The notes under the pieces were generated by a model. It saw only the letters and a list, made by a program, of their open reading frames with translations, ran no database searches and was not told the origin of the DNA. This document shows, piece after piece, positions 59,094 to 64,000 of a stretch of DNA of 64,000 nt. Every line of letters starts with the position of its first letter. Position 1 is the stretch's first letter. Origin of the DNA: Tethya wilhelma (taxonomy: Eukaryota; Porifera; Demospongiae; Tethyida; Tethyidae); the NCBI GenBank assembly GCA_964030475.1, contig CAXIPT010000010.1:2900366-2964365 (forward strand). Reading direction: 5' to 3'. Made by a program: the position numbers and the translations under genes.

Positions 59094-59606
59094 GCAAGTG
59101 AAATAAACTCATTAAGTATTGTTCTACTCAATCAGATTGTGAGAAGTGATCAAAAGCCTCTGCAGAAGTTCAATCTCCACAGATACAGCCACTGTATACA
59201 ATCCAACTTCATGCATACATGATTCTATTACCATAATAATCTATGATAATAATTAAATTGATAATAATATGGTGTCACAAGTCTCAACTTACTGAGCTGC
59301 ATGCCTTATTCAGCCTACTAGGCTACAGATCAATGCAGACTTCTGAAACTAGTAAAGTATGTATAATTACAGAAAACTGACTTATTTAAGGCTCATCATC
59401 TGACTCTCAAGCCTTTGAGTGCAGTCGCTAGCCAGCATGCCACATTCAAGCATTGGATCACTGCTGCTGCATGTACTCAGCTATGTCGACTTCTTGACTG
59501 ATCACTGACTGATTATGTAGAAAATCAAAGCAGACACAAAAGGCCATCATGACAGCAATGCCATTGAATGGGCAATCACGGTGAAAATCACTGAGACTAT
59601 AGCTAT

Positions 59607-60108
59607 CAGGGGTGGCTCAGGGTAGTTAAGATTGGGGGGGCAATATAGGGCCCGAAGGGCCCTTTCGGTGCAATGGGCATAGCCCATTGCCCTCTGGGGG
59701 GGTCTGGGGGCATGCTCCCCCAGAAAAATTTGAAATTTTAGATGCTCTGAGATTGATTCTGGGGCCATTTGAGACATATTTTACCCTCATATGCTAGTTT
59801 TAATAACAAACTTCTTTGACTCTCATTACGGTGACATTCCTGGCACACGTGGTTGTATTAATTCTTTTAATTAGAGAGAAATTTTGTATTTGCAAGTCAA
59901 CATTGGGTTTTACTGTTTGTCATGTTGTGGCAACAAACGCCGGTAAGGTACGCTAGTTGTTAGAGTGCTGCCTATAGCAGTGCAGCGCAGCACTGTAATT
60001 ATATTTTTAGCCTAGCTTCAGTAAGCAAATGTGGGGGGGCAAGGACCCTCCAACCTTCATTTTGGGGGGGCAGTTGCCCCCTCTGCCCCCCCTGTTCCGC
60101 TACCCCTG
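59607..60108. mobile_element. Family E element (CAGGGGTGGCTCAGGG), 5-bp TSD
   Basis: Ends CAGGGGTGGC and GCTACCCCTG, flanked by GCTAT at 59602-59606 and 60109-60113. Homopolymeric G runs just inside. A fragment of the same subfamily lies at 35842. Confidence 0.7.
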
Positions 60109-60321
60109 GCTATAGCTAGCTAGCACTGAGTTGAGCAGAATCTGTTGCTCTCTACCTTTGTTTTTTTATCTGCAGATGGACACTCAGCTCTGCAAACACT
60201 AAGTACAAGTAAAACAGTCAAATTTTAAGCTCTAAACCTATTTAATTGTGACGACCTTTTCCTAGACATGACCTTGCAAAAATTTTCTAAGTCCTAAAAG
60301 GGTGCGTCAGATAATAATTAG

Positions 60322-60500
60322 CGTACGGTAGTACTGGGTACATAGGAATGGCACGGATGGCCATTAGCATAATACAAATATTCACGCAAATAACTCTGCA
60401 AAAACTGAGCGCTTGGCACTAAAAGGCTTATAAAGCTACTATTTAGCTCATTCTCTTTCTAACAAGCCTAAAAACATGGCCTAAAACCATCGCTAAGGTA
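60322..60500 (-). mobile_element. Family B end fragment
   Basis: GTACTGGGTACATAGGAATG ... AAAACCATCGCTAAGGTA, stopping at the N at 60501. Confidence 0.65.
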
Positions 60501-60654
60501 NTAATATTATAGTACATTGCTCACATCTGAGATCGTTGATGGCTTAAACCTGAGTCCGCAATGCATGGTTCAAGCTGCTATTAATTAATTGGCTGATTTG
60601 GATGAAGTATATAACAAAGATACTACTGAGTAGGCATGCGACTTTGGTACAAAA

Positions 60655-60759
60655 AATGAAGTAGTTATGTGCCGAAATTCAGAGACTTGGCCTTGTTTAG
60701 TTGCTTTTTACAGCACTGCCCATTCCTACACTGATTATTTTTACAAAATTTTTACTATT
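60655..60759 (-). mobile_element. Half of fold-back C
   Basis: One arm (ATGAAGTAGTTATGTGCCGA ... ATTTTTACAAAATTTTTACT), cut at the N at 60760. Confidence 0.7.
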
Positions 60760-60760
60760 N

Positions 60761-61140
60761 GGGTAATAAGTATTAGCTAGACTATTTTCTACTGTTAGAA
60801 TAGGTATAGATACATTCATTTATTATTGGGCGCTTATTTCTGCGCCATTTATAGCCTTGTTACTCTAGTTATAGCCCACCCGCTACATTATTCTACTTAG
60901 TAAACTTACTTACCTCACTGATGAATCCTCCTGGAAGGTTCCCTGGTCTTCTGTGTCTTTGAAAAGGCTCCTATAGTAAGTTTTAACTAGTGCTTCAACT
61001 AACTTCATGCATATTCTGATACTACATGAAAATTGTACCACAAAAATAAATTCATTGTAACACGGATAGTATACGGATTTCGTGTACTCGCACTTAGCAA
61101 CGTATTCGATTACAATTTTAGCGAGTAAAATTGGAATGAA
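60761..61140. other. No gene seen
   Basis: AT-rich. Contains GCACTTAGCAACGTA at about 61091, a 15-mer also found in the RAG1-like element's 5' region. Confidence 0.45.
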
Positions 61141-61301
61141 CGGTCGGTATATTTGAGCTCATATCTCCAAAACTATAGCGCCTAGCCGCTTCAAATTTGG
61201 AAATAGCTAGCTGCAATGACGTAGATTACAATGCAATCGCTATCTCAAAATTCGCGGATTGCTCGAAGTGGACGGTTTTCCAAAATTCGGTCACATATAC
61301 C
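61141..61301 (+). repeat. Dispersed repeat, copy of 6071-6231
   Basis: Same orientation and near-identical. It lies 3' of the minus-strand exon below, presumably in its intron. Confidence 0.8.
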
Positions 61302-61383
61302 AAACTTACAGTAGGAATATAAAATGAACGGGAAAAAAAGCATCAAGTAAACAAATATTAGAGCGAGATGTTTTAATGTTTAC

Positions 61384-61843
61384 CTGAGGTCACAAGAGGA
61401 ATATGAATGCCAATGTCTTTACATGTGGCCTCAAAGACCAGTTTCCATTCTGTAAGAGGAGAAGATGGTGGCCCTTGTCGAGTAACTTGTTGTCCAGCTT
61501 CAGCAAGAGAGATGTATTTCTTGTATACATATGATCCATCCACATCAACCACAGGGATGAAATCATGTTTGACTTGCTGTATTCTATAAACAGGCAGGGT
61601 ACACAGAAGTATACAACTACAGCTCGTACTTGTAGTGTATGTAACTAGACACACTCCACAATAAATATAGCATGCGTACCTGTCTATTACTTGCTGCTTT
61701 CTCCAAGACCTTGGCACATTGATGCCTCTACACAACAGCCACCAAAGTAGCTGAAACACAGTGTGCTTATCGAAAGGCTCGGGGAGGTCAACTTCATGTA
61801 TATCAGCAGGAGTTAGTGTTATCTGCACTTCTTTTGCTGCCAT
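61384..61843 (-). CDS. SWIM/YqaJ gene, 5' exons
   Basis: ATG at 61843: MAAKEVQITLTPADIHEVDL, then LLWWLLCRGINVPRSWRKQQ, a short helical (SAP-like) N-terminal region. An intron runs 61679-61585 (GT/AG). Exon 2 (61584-61384) reads FIPVVDVDGSYVYKKYISLA, then EAGQQVTRQGPPSSPLTEWK, then a Lys-rich turn, with donor GT after CTCAG. No stops. The plus-strand copy at 6945-7052 matches exon 2 and shows the SWIM finger and nuclease that should follow, but these are not found downstream here, so the gene is partial. An earlier in-frame ATG at 61858 is possible. Confidence 0.6.
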
Positions 61844-61859
61844 TCCATAGATTATCAAA

Positions 61860-62234
61860 CTTCAGTCACTTCTACTCAAGAACGCTATGTTGGATTTGAA
61901 CGTTTCAGCTTGCAACGCGTTGATCTATGCCTCTAGTTTTACGTTATGGTCGTTTAACTGATTACTTGTGGTTGACGCTAAATTCCGTCATCAGAGTTAG
62001 TGTTTCAAACCTTGGTTGACGCAAAATCGCGTCAAAGCAGCACTAGTGACTATTTTGCAAGCTAAGATATTAGCCCTGAAATTCAAACTTTATATACGAA
62101 TAGGTAAGGGACTACTCTACTAAAATATTAAGTCAGACTTTGAACTGCTAGTAAGGCGTGGTGCTACTCGTCGTTGGAAGACTAATAGTCACGATCTTTG
62201 CGATTATGATGGTCGACTTTAGATCGACATTTTT
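61860..62234. other. 5' flank of the SWIM/YqaJ exon, no gene seen
   Basis: Contains two related blocks (GTTGACGCTAAATTCCGTCA and GTTGACGCAAAATCGCGTCA). Promoter of the minus-strand gene would be here; no clear elements. Confidence 0.35.
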
Positions 62235-64000
62235 TCTACAACCCTTCAGAAGATAAGCTTTCAAGTCAAAATAAACGTTTATAGCAAAAAGTGTAATTTT
62301 TGGTCTTAGAAAATTTTCTAAGTCGATCGTTACACAAAAAAACTAAGTTTTTTATTTTTACCGTGAGAAAACTTTTTTTTTTCACCGACAATGCTTTTAA
62401 CTCAAGAAAATGTTTCATGTGTTGAAAAAAGTGAAATTTCACCAAAGTGTTTCTTTTGAGCTGAAAATGCTTTCAAATGAAAATAAACATTTTAAGCAAA
62501 AAGAGGACTTTTTGGTCTTAGAAAAATTTTCTAAGTCCATAGTCACACATAAACCTACTTCTTTATTTCTACCGTGAGCAAACTTTGTTTTTCACCGACC
62601 ATTTGTTTTACACAAGACAATGTTCCATGAATTGAAAAAAGTAAAATTTCACCAAAGTATTTGTTTTGTGCTGAAAATTATTTTCAAGTCAAAATAAGCG
62701 TTTTTTTTCAAAAAGTAAAGTTTTTGGTCTTAAAAATTTTTTTCTAAGTCCATAGTCACACAAAGAAACTAAGTTCTTTATTTCTACCATGAGAAAACTT
62801 TGTGTTTCAACAACAATGTTTTTTACACCACAAGAATGTTTCATGTGTTGAAAAAAGTAAAATTTAACCAAAGTATTTGTTTTGTTCTGAAAATTGTTTT
62901 CAAGTCAAAATAAGCGTTTTTTGCAACAAGTGAAGTTTTTTGTCTTTGAAAATTTTCTAAGTCCATAGTCAGACAAAAAAACTAATTTCTTTATCTCTAC
63001 CATGAGAAAATATTGTTTTTCACCAACAATGTTATTTACACCAAGAAAATGTTCCATGTGTTAAAAAAAATAAAATTTAACCAAAGTGTTTCTTTTGAGC
63101 TGAAAATTGCTTTCAAATGAAAATAAACAGAGACAGACAAAAAAACTAAGTTCTTTATTTATTTTATGTGTTGAAAAGAGTAAAATTTCACCAAAGTGTT
63201 TGTTTTGTGCTGAAAATTGTTTTCAAGGAACAATAAACGTTCGTGAAGTTTATTGCGTTTGAAAATTTTCTAAGTCCATAGTCAGACAAAAAAAACTAAC
63301 TTCTTTATCTCTACCATGATAAAACTTTGTTTTTCATCGACAATGTTTTTTACACAAACACAATTTTACATGTGTTGAAAAAAGTAAAATTTCACCAAAG
63401 TGTTTCTTTTGAGCTGAAAATTGTTTTCAAGTCAAAATAAACGTTTTTCCATAAAGTGTACTTTTTGGTCTTAGAAAATCTTATAAGTCCTTCGTCCCAC
63501 AAAAAAAATAAGTTCTTTATCTCTACCGTGAGAAAACTTTGTTATTCACCAAAAATGTTATTTACACCAAGAGAATGTTTCATGTGTTGAAAAAAGCAAA
63601 ATTTCACCAAAGTGTTTCTCTTGAGCTGAAAAATGTTTTCAAGTCAAAATAAACGTTTTTTGCAAAAAGTGTACTTTTTTATCTTAGAAAATTTTCTTAG
63701 TCCATAGTCACACACACAAAAAAAGTTCTTTATCTCTAACGTGGGAAAACTTTGTTATTCACCACATATGTTATTTACACCAAGAGAATATTCCATGTGT
63801 TGAAAAAAGCAAAACTTCTTGAAAACTATTCAAAGTGTTTCTTCTGCGCTGAAAATTGTTTTTATGTCAAAATAAACGTTTTTTGCAAAAAGTGTACTTT
63901 TTGGTCTTAGAAAATCTTCCAAGTCCTTCATCACATAAAAGAACTAAGTTCTTTATCTCAATTGTGAGAAAACTTTGTTATTCAATGTTATTTACACCAA
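62235..64000. repeat. Satellite, about 212-bp period, at least eight units
   Basis: TTTTCAAGTCAAAATAAACG-like starts at 62261, 62473, 62684, 62900, 63113, 63233, 63427, 63639 and about 63863. Spacing is about 212 except one unit shortened to about 120. Shared blocks: TCTAAGTCCATAGTCACACA, ACTAAGTTCTTTATCTCTAC, GTTGAAAAAAGTAAAATTTC. Runs off the window. Confidence 0.9.

Larger units (their letters stand above)
58799..60335. mobile_element. TIR element of about 1.5 kb with nested family E
   Basis: The left end (TATCTGACGCACCCTTT, GGACTTAGAAA, AAAGGTCGTCA) is mirrored at 60240-60335. Flanks resemble CAGTAC/CGTACGGTAGTACTG. It holds a small frame at 58968-59093 and a complete family E element at 59607-60108. 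Confidence 0.6.

Noticed and set aside
61860..62060. TTGACGCAAAATCGCGTCAA as an operator-like palindrome
   Set aside because: Short, with only one degenerate relative nearby and no link to a gene start; not enough to call.

Overview
The window looks like repeat-rich DNA from a non-vertebrate animal genome, most like a sponge or cnidarian. Genes are spliced with short introns (often 50-110 bp, GT...AG), base composition is AT-rich, and nearly every recognisable coding segment belongs to a DNA transposon. This placement is inference: no species-diagnostic gene is present. I found no rRNA, tRNA or CRISPR array, and no gene I would call an ordinary host gene.

Layout. 0-1.4 kb: part of a YqaJ-type exonuclease gene and a decayed fragment of an unnamed transposase. 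1.6-6.0 kb: an end-to-end RAG1-like transposon (terminal inverted repeats at 1585 and 6030) whose nine-exon gene has the RAG1-type N-terminal zinc region, a RING finger and a RAG1-like DDE core. 6.9-8.2 kb: a second SWIM/YqaJ gene copy, broken by insertions and a 71-bp micro-inversion. 8.2-11.1 kb: several fold-back elements. 11.6-19.8 kb: a CACTA/EnSpm-like element with three genes: a WD40-repeat gene, a C2H2/transposase gene, and a divergently transcribed SAM-domain gene. 20-36 kb: an IS630/Tc1-like fragment, many MITEs and three kinds of hAT remnant, one apparently a large hAT opened by nested insertions. 37.4-41 kb: a spliced, largely readable gene of a DDE-type family I cannot name. 41.4-49.9 kb: two opposed copies of a MULE/SWIM gene with a hAT copy between them. 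50-55.7 kb: a 5'-truncated Helitron (PIF1 helicase plus OTU protease) with its repeated 3' region. 55.7-56.2 kb: a Ty3/gypsy reverse-transcriptase fragment with a fold-back element beside it. 57.5-58.2 kb: an 80-bp minisatellite. 58.8-60.3 kb: a TIR-bounded element. 61.4-61.8 kb: the intact-looking 5' end of another SWIM/YqaJ gene. 62.2-64 kb: a satellite of about 212 bp period that runs off the window.

The genes do not form a pathway. They are a layered record of transposition in which duplicates inside the window (YqaJ, MULE, hAT) serve as empty-site controls that date and delimit insertions. Most coding copies carry stops or frameshifts. Several single Ns sit at abrupt junctions between repeats, so local order at those points is less certain than elsewhere.
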